From Deltaproteobacteria bacterium (GTDB taxonomy: Bacteria > Desulfobacterota > Deferrimicrobia > Deferrimicrobiales > Deferrimicrobiaceae), in contig JANXPS010000032.1 in NCBI GenBank assembly GCA_025357175.1, forward strand, positions 1 to 10,519: a stretch of 10,519 bases of DNA, read 5' to 3'. The stretch's first letter is position 1. The number at the start of each line of letters is the position of its first letter. Both the position numbers and the translations under genes were made by a program. Shown here one piece after another: positions 1 to 5,141 of this stretch. The notes beneath the pieces are model-generated. The model did not search any database. It was given only the letters and a program-made list of their open reading frames with translations, and was not told the DNA's origin.

Positions 1-16
1 ATAGAAGGACCAAGAA

Positions 17-48
17 ACGGCCCGGTTGGCATCTGCCTTCCGGGCCGT
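17..48 (-). terminator. Duplicate terminator hairpin (relic)
   Basis: A 9-bp stem, ACGGCCCGG pairing with CCGGGCCGT, is identical in stem and loop to the hairpin behind the intact tRNA. The trailing T run on the minus strand is interrupted here (TTTCTTG rather than seven T), so it is probably a weaker terminator. It is carried along as part of the left direct repeat. Confidence 0.5.
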
Positions 49-65
49 TCTGTTACAGGAAAAAG

Positions 66-107
66 TGGGCTGATGGGCGGGATGGAACCGACGACATGCT
101 GATTACG
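66..107 (-). pseudogene. tRNA-Thr 3'-half remnant
   Basis: Read on the minus strand, this matches the intact tRNA-Thr from the anticodon loop to CCA. The T-arm shows scattered changes and the discriminator base is missing (CCA abuts the acceptor strand directly). The anticodon arm starts in register (plus strand GCTGATTACG) and is then lost. No 5' half is present, so it is non-functional. Confidence 0.7.
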
Positions 108-340
108 GACCGAGCCGAGTAGCTTCTCCTAACGCCTCCCCCACCGCAGCAAACCAGAGCATCGCAAGGGTTCCGCGACGTACGATGCGTGGGCGGCCGA
201 ATATTTTTACGCCCTCGACGAGTCCAAACCGGAAGGACGCCAAGGCCAGCCACGCAGTCTATTTTCTCTGGCAAACGGCCGAGAAGGCGAAGATCGAATA
301 GGCGCCTCGGGCAGCGGGCGAAGACGTGTAGAAGGTTTTT
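108..340. other. Spacer between the two tRNA-end repeats, possibly a degraded coding remnant
   Basis: No intact gene is recognisable here. On the plus strand two adjacent reading frames give stretches that look protein-like. From 181, one frame reads YDAWAAEYFYALDESK. A second frame, ending at TAG 299-301, closes with KASHAVYFLWQTAEKAKIE. A single frameshift near 225-235 would join them into the C-terminal end of one protein. I do not recognise a family, and the stretches are short enough to be chance. If real, it would be a dead remnant trapped between the repeats. Confidence 0.2.
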
Positions 341-350
341 AGAAGGACGT

Positions 351-388
351 AAAAAAACGGCCCGGTTGGCATCTGCCTTCCGGGCCGT
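351..388 (-). terminator. Rho-independent terminator of tRNA-Thr
   Basis: On the minus strand, 15 nt after the tRNA CCA end, a 9-bp perfect stem (ACGGCCCGG / CCGGGCCGT, arms 380-388 and 357-365) is followed by seven T (plus-strand A run 351-357). The 14-nt loop can extend the stem with an inner GGC/GCC pairing (368-370 with 375-377). Position, stem strength and T tract make this a textbook intrinsic terminator. Confidence 0.9.
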
Positions 389-403
389 CTTTGTTGGTGA
401 AAG

Positions 404-478
404 TGGAGCCGATGGTCGGGATTGAACCGACGACCTGCTGATTACGAATCAGCTGCTCTACCACTGAGCTACATCGGC
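404..478 (-). tRNA. tRNA-Thr (anticodon CGT)
   Basis: The minus strand folds into a complete cloverleaf. The acceptor stem GCCGATG pairs with CATCGGC (478-472 with 414-408). The D-arm has GCTC/GAGC. The anticodon stem GCTGA/TCAGC encloses loop TTCGTAA with anticodon CGT (plus strand 444-446). The T-stem GTCGG/CCGAC encloses TTCAATC. The discriminator is T and CCA is encoded at 406-404. CGT reads the threonine codon ACG, which is common in GC-rich genomes. A promoter lies just upstream (512-540) and a strong terminator just downstream (351-388), so it is probably a monocistronic tRNA unit. Confidence 0.97.
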
Positions 479-511
479 CCTTGCTATAAGGGCGAAACGT
501 CGAAGAGCGTT

Positions 512-540
512 AATTTAAGTCTGCGGCCTGAAAAAGTCAA
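512..540 (-). promoter_or_regulatory. Sigma-70-type promoter of tRNA-Thr
   Basis: The minus strand has a -35 TTGACT (540-535), a 17-bp spacer and a -10 TAAATT (517-512). This puts the transcription start near 505, about 27 nt before the mature tRNA 5' end. The -35 hexamer contains the TGA stop codon of the upstream DnaE-like gene, so the tRNA promoter begins inside the end of that gene. Confidence 0.65.
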
Positions 541-1223
541 GGTCCGCCGGGGACGCCGTCTACGTTGCGGGAGTCCAGGCGCATCGCTTCGAATTCGGTT
601 CGGTAGTGCGCTTTCAACCATGCAAGCCGGTAGCCTTCTGCCGCAAAAACGGACATCTGCGATTCGGGCAGCATGAAGGGCGCATTCCGCATGAAGAATG
701 CCGTCATCCCGGCCGCCTCCCGGGGCTCGACGCCGAGGTTGCTCGCGCCTTCGACGAAGCGCGCCGCCAACACGGGCATGCTCCCCTCGTCGAACCGGCA
801 GAATGCCGAGGCCAGAGTCGCCGCGTCGTCGGGCTCGAAGCCGGCAACATCGCGAGCGATCGCCTGGAGTTGCTCCCGGTAAAGCGGCAGTCCGTAGCTG
901 CCCGTGAAAAACCGGGCCAGCGCCGGCATTTCGCAAACGGAACGCTCCCGGCCGTGCCGGCGTTCGATATAGCGCGCCATCAGTCCGGTCGTGATGGTCG
1001 ACATCCTGTTCAACGCCTGGAATGCGACCAGATGGGCGAAGCGGTCGGGGGCAAGGCGCCGAAGGTAAACGAGCGCATCGTCATGATCGAATCGGCGGAC
1101 GCCGGCAGTCTCTCCCAGGCAGAAAAGACGAAATGTCGCCGGGTCGTCCGGGGGGATTGCGGCCGGATCCACGATAATACCCGGGTTATCCCGCAAGGAG
1201 CGGATAACCGCATCGGACGTCAC
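537..1223 (-). CDS. Stand-alone DnaE (DNA polymerase III alpha) fingers-domain homologue, likely non-catalytic
   Basis: The 228 residues run parallel to the fingers region of bacterial replicative polymerase DnaE. Residues 23-60 (IPPDDPATFRLFCLGETAGV, then LRRLAPDRF) match the family pattern IPLDDPKTYELL..GDTVGVFQLES...L.PD.F. Residues 61-92 match the DLIALVAL...RKHGRE stretch. Residues 109-129 (SYGLPLYREQLQAIARDVAGF) match TYGVIVYQEQVMQIA..LAGY. Residues 154-167 (ARFVEGASNLGVEP) and 198-214 (YRLAWLKAHYRTEFEAM) match the end of the fingers. The PHP domain, the palm with the catalytic aspartates, and all C-terminal domains are absent. Signature loops are replaced: FQLES by RRFDH, RPGPM by NRMSTI, RRAMGKK by ASAFCRF, and GFNKSHAAAY by MLPESQMSVF. 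Polymerase activity is therefore very unlikely. The frame is open throughout. I chose GTG at 1223, which has GGGGGAG six bases upstream; a TTG at 1238 would add five residues but lacks a ribosome site. It lies 30 bp after the DUF4337 gene, probably in the same transcript. The homology is confident; the function is unknown. Confidence 0.8.
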   Translation of the reverse strand: MTSDAVIRSLRDNPGIIVDPAAIPPDDPATFRLFCLGETAGVRRFDHDDALVYLRRLAPDRFAHLVAFQALNRMSTITTGLMARYIERRHGRERSVCEMPALARFFTGSYGLPLYREQLQAIARDVAGFEPDDAATLASAFCRFDEGSMPVLAARFVEGASNLGVEPREAAGMTAFFMRNAPFMLPESQMSVFAAEGYRLAWLKAHYRTEFEAMRLDSRNVDGVPGGP

Positions 1224-1253
1224 CTCAAGCTCCCCCAAGTCGGCTACCCGATC

Positions 1254-1802
1254 CTACGACAACCTGAAGAACAGGAAAAAGCCGTTCGCGAAATAGAGGA
1301 TCCCGACCAGGCCGACCGCCATCGACAGGATCCAGACCGGTTTTTTCTTGAGCAGCGCCGATATGGACGACAGAAGGATCGCGATCTGGAGGTAGATGAC
1401 CGCCATCCCGAATATCTGGGAATGGCGCTGCGCGTCGTCCCGGATTCGCTCCTGTTCCCGCGCAGCCTTCTCGATCCGGCCTTTTTCCTCTTCGTATTTG
1501 GCCAGTTTCCCATCGTAGGAGGCGATCGTCTTTTCGTACGCGCTCACGACCGCCGGCGATGCCTTGCCGCTTCGCACCGCCAGAAGCTGAAGCGCCAATC
1601 CGTCTTTCTGCAACTCGTGCAGGTAGCCCTTGACGCTCTTGGACTGGTAGTAGGACCACTCGTTCGCCGCCCGCGTCTGGCTCATCACCGACCGGGTCGA
1701 ATATCCCCCCGCCTTGAAAGTGGCCAGCGTCGCGCAGACGGCCAGAATGACCGTGCTGAGCGCCAGGTAATTGAGCCAGGGTTCCTTGTTGCTTTCCGCC
1801 AT
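1254..1802 (-). CDS. DUF4337-family membrane protein
   Basis: A 182-residue inner-membrane protein. It has a short cytoplasmic-type N-terminus, a hydrophobic helix at about 12-29 and a soluble middle section containing NEWSYYQSKSVK (48-58), which matches the conserved N.W.YYQ.KS.K signature of DUF4337. Next come a charged helical or coiled-coil stretch at about 88-125 and two C-terminal membrane helices at about 131-151 and 155-178. The biochemical role of this family is not established. The ATG at 1802 is preceded by GAGGAGG at a rather long spacing (12 nt). A strong -10 (TATAAT) lies 45 bp upstream. The gene is first in a probable two-gene unit with the DnaE-like gene and sits behind the terminator of the thioredoxin gene, so it is transcribed independently of that gene. 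Confidence 0.85.
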   Translation of the reverse strand: MAESNKEPWLNYLALSTVILAVCATLATFKAGGYSTRSVMSQTRAANEWSYYQSKSVKGYLHELQKDGLALQLLAVRSGKASPAVVSAYEKTIASYDGKLAKYEEEKGRIEKAAREQERIRDDAQRHSQIFGMAVIYLQIAILLSSISALLKKKPVWILSMAVGLVGILYFANGFFLFFRLS

Positions 1803-1846
1803 GGTTAAGTTGCGCCTCCTCGACCGGTTTTGGTTATTTTGCGGAA

Positions 1847-1852
1847 ATTATA
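1847..1852 (-). promoter_or_regulatory. -10 element for the DUF4337 / DnaE-like unit
   Basis: A perfect TATAAT on the minus strand is followed by a short AT-rich stretch and then the GAGGAGG ribosome site of the DUF4337 gene. No convincing -35 is seen at 16-18 bp; the best candidate, TTCTCG, overlaps the T tract of the preceding terminator. It may rely on an activator or simply be moderate in strength. Confidence 0.5.
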
Positions 1853-1872
1853 CGCTTTCCGGTTCACGAACG

Positions 1873-1904
1873 AGAAAAGCCCCGGGACCGACCTCCCGGG
1901 GCTT
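1873..1904 (-). terminator. Rho-independent terminator of the thioredoxin-like gene
   Basis: A perfect 11-bp stem, AAGCCCCGGGA pairing with TCCCGGGGCTT (arms 1904-1894 and 1887-1877), has a 6-nt loop and is followed on the minus strand by TTCTC. It begins 40 bp after the stop codon of the thioredoxin-like gene and separates it from the DUF4337 transcript. Confidence 0.85.
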
Positions 1905-1944
1905 GAAATGAGCGGGTATGTCCTTGAGTTATCGCAAGCCGGGT

Positions 1945-2457
1945 TCAGCCCTGCCCGACCGCAGCCATGAGCTTTTCGGGAGACGCCCAATAGAAGTTGG
2001 GTTCGACCATCTTGATGTCGCCGTACTTGTCGACGACCACCGAGGTCGGCAGTGCGGTGATGCCGTAACCTTCCCACGTGCGGAGCCCCTCGTCGAGCAG
2101 GATCGGGAAGTCGATGCCCAGCTTGTCGCGAAGATTACGGACCTTTGAGATGATGACGCCCTTCTCGCCGTCCTGGTTGACCAGGAGGACGACCACGTCC
2201 TTGCGGGTTCCGAACCGGTCGCGCAGGAAGCTCAATTCTTCCTCGCAACGCGAGCACCAAGTCGACCAGAAGGCGATTACCACCGTCTTTCCCTTGAACT
2301 GATCGAGCGCAACCCGGTTCCCGTCGAGATCCTTCAGGGAGAAGTTGGGGGCGCGTTCGCCCGCCACCAGCGAGACGGCGCCCGCGGGCGCAGCCATCAC
2401 CATGAGCACGAGAAGCGAAGCCAGGATCCACAGTTTCGAGCAAGATGGGTACGACAT
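1945..2457 (-). CDS. Exported TlpA/ResA-like thiol-disulfide oxidoreductase
   Basis: A 170-residue thioredoxin-fold protein. It has an N-terminal hydrophobic export segment (about 9-25) with a likely cleavage site after AGA (27), so it acts outside the cytoplasmic membrane. The mature part starts with the AhpC/TlpA signature (GERAPNFSLKDLDGNRVAL, 33-51). It carries the redox motif WCSRC with Cys68 and Cys71 and the cis-proline loop ALPTSVVVD (135-143, Pro137). Family members reduce or isomerise disulfides, for example in apocytochrome c maturation; the substrate here is unknown. The ATG at 2457 has GGAGG seven bases upstream. An in-frame upstream extension to 2628 lacks a ribosome site and runs through the promoter, so I reject it. 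It is a single-gene unit with its own sigma-54-type promoter and terminator. Confidence 0.9.
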   Translation of the reverse strand: MSYPSCSKLWILASLLVLMVMAAPAGAVSLVAGERAPNFSLKDLDGNRVALDQFKGKTVVIAFWSTWCSRCEEELSFLRDRFGTRKDVVVLLVNQDGEKGVIISKVRNLRDKLGIDFPILLDEGLRTWEGYGITALPTSVVVDKYGDIKMVEPNFYWASPEKLMAAVGQG

Positions 2458-2473
2458 GCTGCAACCTCCAGAC

Positions 2474-2490
2474 TTGATAACCATTATCAA
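2474..2490 (-). promoter_or_regulatory. Fur-like operator palindrome
   Basis: TTGATAATGGTTATCAA (minus strand) has perfect 7-bp arms around a 3-bp centre. Compared with the classical 7-1-7 Fur motif TGATAATnATTATCA it differs at one position. It covers the predicted start of transcription (about -10 to +7 relative to 2480), where a bound protein would block the promoter. The regulator may be Fur or another Fur-family member; identity is inferred from the motif only. Confidence 0.6.
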
Positions 2491-2507
2491 AGCAATAGCG
2501 GTGCCAA
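2491..2507 (-). promoter_or_regulatory. Sigma-54 (RpoN) -24/-12 promoter
   Basis: The minus strand reads TTGGCACCGCTATTGCT. The core TGGCAC and TTGC elements are intact, with exactly ten bases between the GG and GC dinucleotides, as the sigma-54 consensus requires. This predicts a start near 2480, a leader of about 23 nt, and the GGAGG ribosome site of the thioredoxin-like gene at 2469-2465. Sigma-54 promoters need an enhancer-binding activator; candidate upstream dyads lie at 2604-2639. Confidence 0.7.
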
Positions 2508-2603
2508 ACGGCGCCTGCGATTTATTACGCGAATTTGTCTTTATGATTCGTTGAGTTACATCCATATACACGAATCCCCCACCCCGGCCGCGATCAAGGC
2601 CAA

Positions 2604-2619
2604 GGTGAGGGATTTCACA
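2604..2619. promoter_or_regulatory. CRP/FNR-type dyad, possible upstream activator site
   Basis: The plus strand has GGTGA-N6-TCACA, matching nine of ten fixed positions of the CRP consensus TGTGA-N6-TCACA. It lies about 125-140 bp upstream of the predicted sigma-54 start. The binding protein is unknown and a short dyad like this can occur by chance. Confidence 0.35.
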
Positions 2620-2625
2620 CACTTT

Positions 2626-2639
2626 CACGATTTTTCGTG
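2626..2639. promoter_or_regulatory. Inverted repeat CACGA-TTTT-TCGTG
   Basis: Perfect 5-bp arms with a 4-nt spacer lie 20 bp after the stop of the FecR/DUF6600 gene and about 150 bp upstream of the sigma-54 promoter. No T tract follows on either strand, so it is not a good terminator. It is a candidate enhancer site for a sigma-54 activator, or a weak 3' hairpin of the FecR/DUF6600 transcript. Confidence 0.3.
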
Positions 2640-2659
2640 GTTAACAAGCCTAAAAACGT

Positions 2660-4297
2660 TTATTTCCCGCTACGCCAACCTCGGTCGTTCTCCCTTGCGC
2701 CTCCGCCTCCCCGGTCGCGATCATCATCGCGCGGCTGCCGATCGCGCGGCTCGAATCTCTGCACGGGTTCACGTTCGGGGGGAGCCGGTCTCGGAACGAA
2801 TCGCTCGGGCGCCGGCCGCCCCTCTGGACGTGGAACGGAACGCTCGGCGGGCGCCGGACGAACCTCGGGGCGGGGAGCGGACCCGGCTTCAGGACGTTCC
2901 CTGGATGGTATGGAAGGAACCGGACGTTGCCGGACCGGCGGGGCGGGGCGGATTCCTTCGTAATCGCCCCGGGGAAGCGCCTTGGGACGCACGGACCTCG
3001 GAGGACGGTCGGCGGGTGCGGGAGGAACGAGGGGCGCGCTCCGGACGACCGGCGCCGGCCGCATCGCCGGGGGTCTTGCCGGCCTGTCGACGTTCGCATC
3101 GCGCCACTTCGGCGCCTCGTTCGCACGGCCCCGTTGCTCTCGAACGAAAATGGTCTGTTTCGGCAGCGATTGCCGCCAGGTCGTCAGGCCTCTCTCGTTT
3201 CGGGGAACGCCGGAGCGCGTGAATCGCTCGCCGGGGCTCAACGGAAGCCACCGGACGTTGCCGGAATCCCGAACGAACCGAACCGTCGCCGGGTAGAATC
3301 GGGCCGGGCGGTAACCATGATGCCCGAAACCCAGTGAAATGCTTATGAACGCCCGTTGCGGCGTCCAGCACCAACCGAAGAACGGGTCGTTCACCCAGTT
3401 GCCGCACCGGTATGGATACCAGCCCCACGGCTCGGAGGAAACCCAGCTCCAGCCGAAGGGAGAAACCCAAAGCCAGCGGCCATACGTGTAAGGACTCCAG
3501 CCCACCGCCACACGCGGCCGCCAGATAGCCCCGTAGGCCGGTGCGTTTACCCACTCTCCGTAGTCGCTCAACTCGGTCACGACCTCGGGCGGAGCTTCGA
3601 CGGACGCCTCGACCCCCGAAAGTTCGGGGGGCGCCTGATCGACTTGGGGGTAGTCTGCATCGGCATCGGCATCGGATGCGGCAATCAGGCCGATCGATAC
3701 TCCTTCTTTGACAAAAGCCTCTTCACCGGCCCGCACCCGGTATTTTCCTTCCTCGACCTTTATCCGCGCCTCGCCTTCCCGCACCTGCACGACGCTTTCC
3801 CCACCGGTGCCGGCCGCCTTGATCGCGTACCTTCCGGTCTTGGGAAAGCGGACGATCTGCCCGTCGGCAAGCGTGACATTGACGGGAATGAAGAAATCGT
3901 CGGCGGGAAGCGTGAACCTGGCTTCACCTTCATAAAGGGTCATGCTGGCCCGATCTTCACGAAGGTCGCGCAATTCGATATCGCCACCCTGGAGAATGCG
4001 GATCCGGTCGCCGCTGCTCAGCTCGATTTCGGCCGAGGCGTCGTCGGACACCCGTACCCGGCCTCCCTTCGGGAGGGGCGCATTTCCATCGACCTCGTTC
4101 CAGTCGCTCTCACCCGGAGACAGCACCCACGCGGAACCATCGATCGTCTTCAGGCGGGCGACGGTCCAGGGTGCGATTCCGTCATCGCTTGCCGTTCCTG
4201 CGGGTTCGTCCGACTCGGCCCGGGCACCGCCGGGGGCCAGGCAGAAAAACGACAGAACCAGTGCCAGTACCACCGCCATGCCCGTATTTCTTCTCAT
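2660..4297 (-). CDS. Secreted FecR-domain / DUF6600 protein with Pro/Arg-rich tail
   Basis: A 545-residue exported protein. It has a signal peptide (about 1-27, ending ARA). A FecR-like beta-rich domain spans about 45-200 (GSAWVLSPGESDWNEVDG, then PLPKGGRVRVSDDASAEIEL and repeated EGEAR turns). A short acidic linker with DADADAD (209-215) follows. A DUF6600-type segment at about 246-312 is very rich in Trp, Tyr and Gly (YGEWV, GWSPYTYGRWLWV, EPWGWYPY, GWCWTP). The tail of about 230 residues is dominated by Pro, Arg and Glu (repeated RPAP and VPRP) and is surely disordered. The pairing of FecR and DUF6600 is known in soil and metal-reducing bacteria, but its function is not established; a cell-envelope role is inferred. 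The ATG at 4297 has GGAGG eight bases upstream. It is divergent from ubiE with 106 bp between. No clear promoter is seen. Confidence 0.85.
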   Translation of the reverse strand: MRRNTGMAVVLALVLSFFCLAPGGARAESDEPAGTASDDGIAPWTVARLKTIDGSAWVLSPGESDWNEVDGNAPLPKGGRVRVSDDASAEIELSSGDRIRILQGGDIELRDLREDRASMTLYEGEARFTLPADDFFIPVNVTLADGQIVRFPKTGRYAIKAAGTGGESVVQVREGEARIKVEEGKYRVRAGEEAFVKEGVSIGLIAASDADADADYPQVDQAPPELSGVEASVEAPPEVVTELSDYGEWVNAPAYGAIWRPRVAVGWSPYTYGRWLWVSPFGWSWVSSEPWGWYPYRCGNWVNDPFFGWCWTPQRAFISISLGFGHHGYRPARFYPATVRFVRDSGNVRWLPLSPGERFTRSGVPRNERGLTTWRQSLPKQTIFVREQRGRANEAPKWRDANVDRPARPPAMRPAPVVRSAPLVPPAPADRPPRSVRPKALPRGDYEGIRPAPPVRQRPVPSIPSRERPEAGSAPRPEVRPAPAERSVPRPEGRPAPERFVPRPAPPEREPVQRFEPRDRQPRDDDRDRGGGGARENDRGWRSGK

Positions 4298-4390
4298 GAT
4301 CGATCCCTCCGAAATCAGACTCGACGGGTTAACCGTCTTCCACTACCTTCTTTAACCCATTTTCACCATCCAAGGTTCCCCGTTTTGAGA

Positions 4391-4396
4391 TAAAAT
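4391..4396 (+). promoter_or_regulatory. Possible -10 element of the ubiE-LOG unit
   Basis: TAAAAT (five of six matches to the -10 consensus) lies only 7 bp before the chosen GTG of ubiE. The -35 region is unconvincing. If used, transcription would begin at or next to the start codon and the message would be leaderless, which agrees with the lack of a ribosome site. Confidence 0.3.
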
Positions 4397-4403
4397 CACC
4401 CCG

Positions 4404-5141
4404 GTGTACCGCCTCGACGATAAAAACCGGACGATCCGCGACATGTTCTCGGCGATCGCCCCCCGGTACGACTTCCTCAACCGCCTTCTCTCGGCCGGAA
4501 TAGACCGCCGTTGGCGCCGCCTGGCCGTTCGCGCCATGCAACCGGCCATCGGCGGGCTTCACCTTGATGTCGCCACGGGAACGGCGGATGTCGCCCTCGA
4601 GATATTCCGCCAGAAAGGCGCCGCCGCCCGCGTCACCGGGGTCGATATTTCCGTCGAGATGATGCGTTTCGGTCAGCAGAAGTGCGACCGTGCCGGCCTG
4701 TCGTCCCGGATCTCTTTCGTGCAGGCCCCGTGCGAATCGCTGCCTTTCCGGACCGCCGTATTCGATTCCGCTTCGATCGCATTCGGAATCCGGAACGTGG
4801 TCGACCGTCAAAGGGGGCTGGCCGAAATGTGCCGCGTCGTACGCCCGGGCGGACGGGTCGTCGTCCTCGAGTTTTCCGTCCCCGACAACCCGCTTTTCGC
4901 CATGATTTACAACTTTTACTTTACGTACCTACTCCCCCGGATCGGCGGCCTTTTTTCCAAAAAAAGCGCTTACACCTATCTTCCGGATTCCGTCCGGTTA
5001 TTCCCCTCGCCCGACATTTTCGAGCGTATGATGATCGATTCCGGGTGTGCATCCGTGACGCGGACCCCGTTGACTTTCGGGATCGCCACCCTCTATTCCG
5101 GCACACGCGCAGCCGTCCTTCCTGCTGAGATAAAAACATGA
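4404..5141 (+). CDS. ubiE: Demethylmenaquinone methyltransferase (UbiE/MenG family)
   Basis: A 245-residue class I SAM-dependent methyltransferase. It catalyses the C-methylation step that turns demethylmenaquinone into menaquinone (the same enzyme serves ubiquinone synthesis in species that make it). Visible marks are the N-terminal family block MFSAIAPRYDFLNRLLSAGIDRRWRR (14-39), SAM motif I LDVATGTADVALE (54-66), the acidic residue of motif II in GVDIS (Asp81), the family stretch SIAFGIRNVVDR (124-135), motif RVVRPGGRVVVLEF (144-157) and the conserved end YLPDSVRLFP followed by LTFGIATLYSGTRA. The GTG at 4404 keeps the full N-terminal helix; no ribosome site precedes it. An ATG at 4443 would cut into the conserved block. 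The stop overlaps the next start (ATGA), so the two genes are translationally coupled. Menaquinone rather than ubiquinone is inferred from the likely lineage. Confidence 0.93.
   Translation: MYRLDDKNRTIRDMFSAIAPRYDFLNRLLSAGIDRRWRRLAVRAMQPAIGGLHLDVATGTADVALEIFRQKGAAARVTGVDISVEMMRFGQQKCDRAGLSSRISFVQAPCESLPFRTAVFDSASIAFGIRNVVDRQRGLAEMCRVVRPGGRVVVLEFSVPDNPLFAMIYNFYFTYLLPRIGGLFSKKSAYTYLPDSVRLFPSPDIFERMMIDSGCASVTRTPLTFGIATLYSGTRAAVLPAEIKT

Larger units (their letters stand above)
3..107 (-). repeat. Decayed copy of the tRNA-Thr 3' half plus its terminator (left direct repeat)
   Basis: This stretch repeats, in the same order and orientation, the segment at about 341-448 that holds the tRNA-Thr terminator and the 3' half of the tRNA. 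It opens with the same AGAAGGAC, then carries a 32-bp hairpin block (17-48) identical to 357-388, then a diverged copy of the CCA end, acceptor 3' strand, T-arm, variable region and anticodon arm (about 66-107). Similarity stops just past the anticodon. No D-arm or 5' acceptor strand can be found, so this copy cannot make a tRNA. It may be a relic of integration into the tRNA 3' end (an att duplication) or of a local tandem duplication. The repeat is plain in the sequence; its origin is inference. Confidence 0.8.

Noticed and set aside
606..1808. Plus-strand open frame of 400 codons opposite the DUF4337 and DnaE-like genes
   Set aside because: It is antisense to two genes with recognisable homology, spans the gap between them, and its protein is Arg/Gln/Asp-rich without any family pattern; a shadow of GC-rich coding sequence.
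2458..2628. N-terminal extension of the thioredoxin-like protein up to 2628
   Set aside because: The extension would run through the sigma-54 promoter and palindrome, has no ribosome site, and would bury the signal peptide.
3613..3630. Perfect inverted repeat CCCCCGAA-AG-TTCGGGGG inside the FecR/DUF6600 gene
   Set aside because: It encodes an ordinary linker (PPELSG) within an open frame and has no T tract; probably a chance result of codon bias, though it could form an intragenic hairpin.
3657..3674. Three tandem copies of GCATCG
   Set aside because: They simply encode the DADADAD linker of the FecR/DUF6600 protein; too few copies to argue for phase variation.
3356..4393. Plus-strand open frame of 345 codons opposite the FecR/DUF6600 gene
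   Set aside because: The minus strand has a signal peptide, clear domains and a good ribosome site; the plus-strand product shows no known features.
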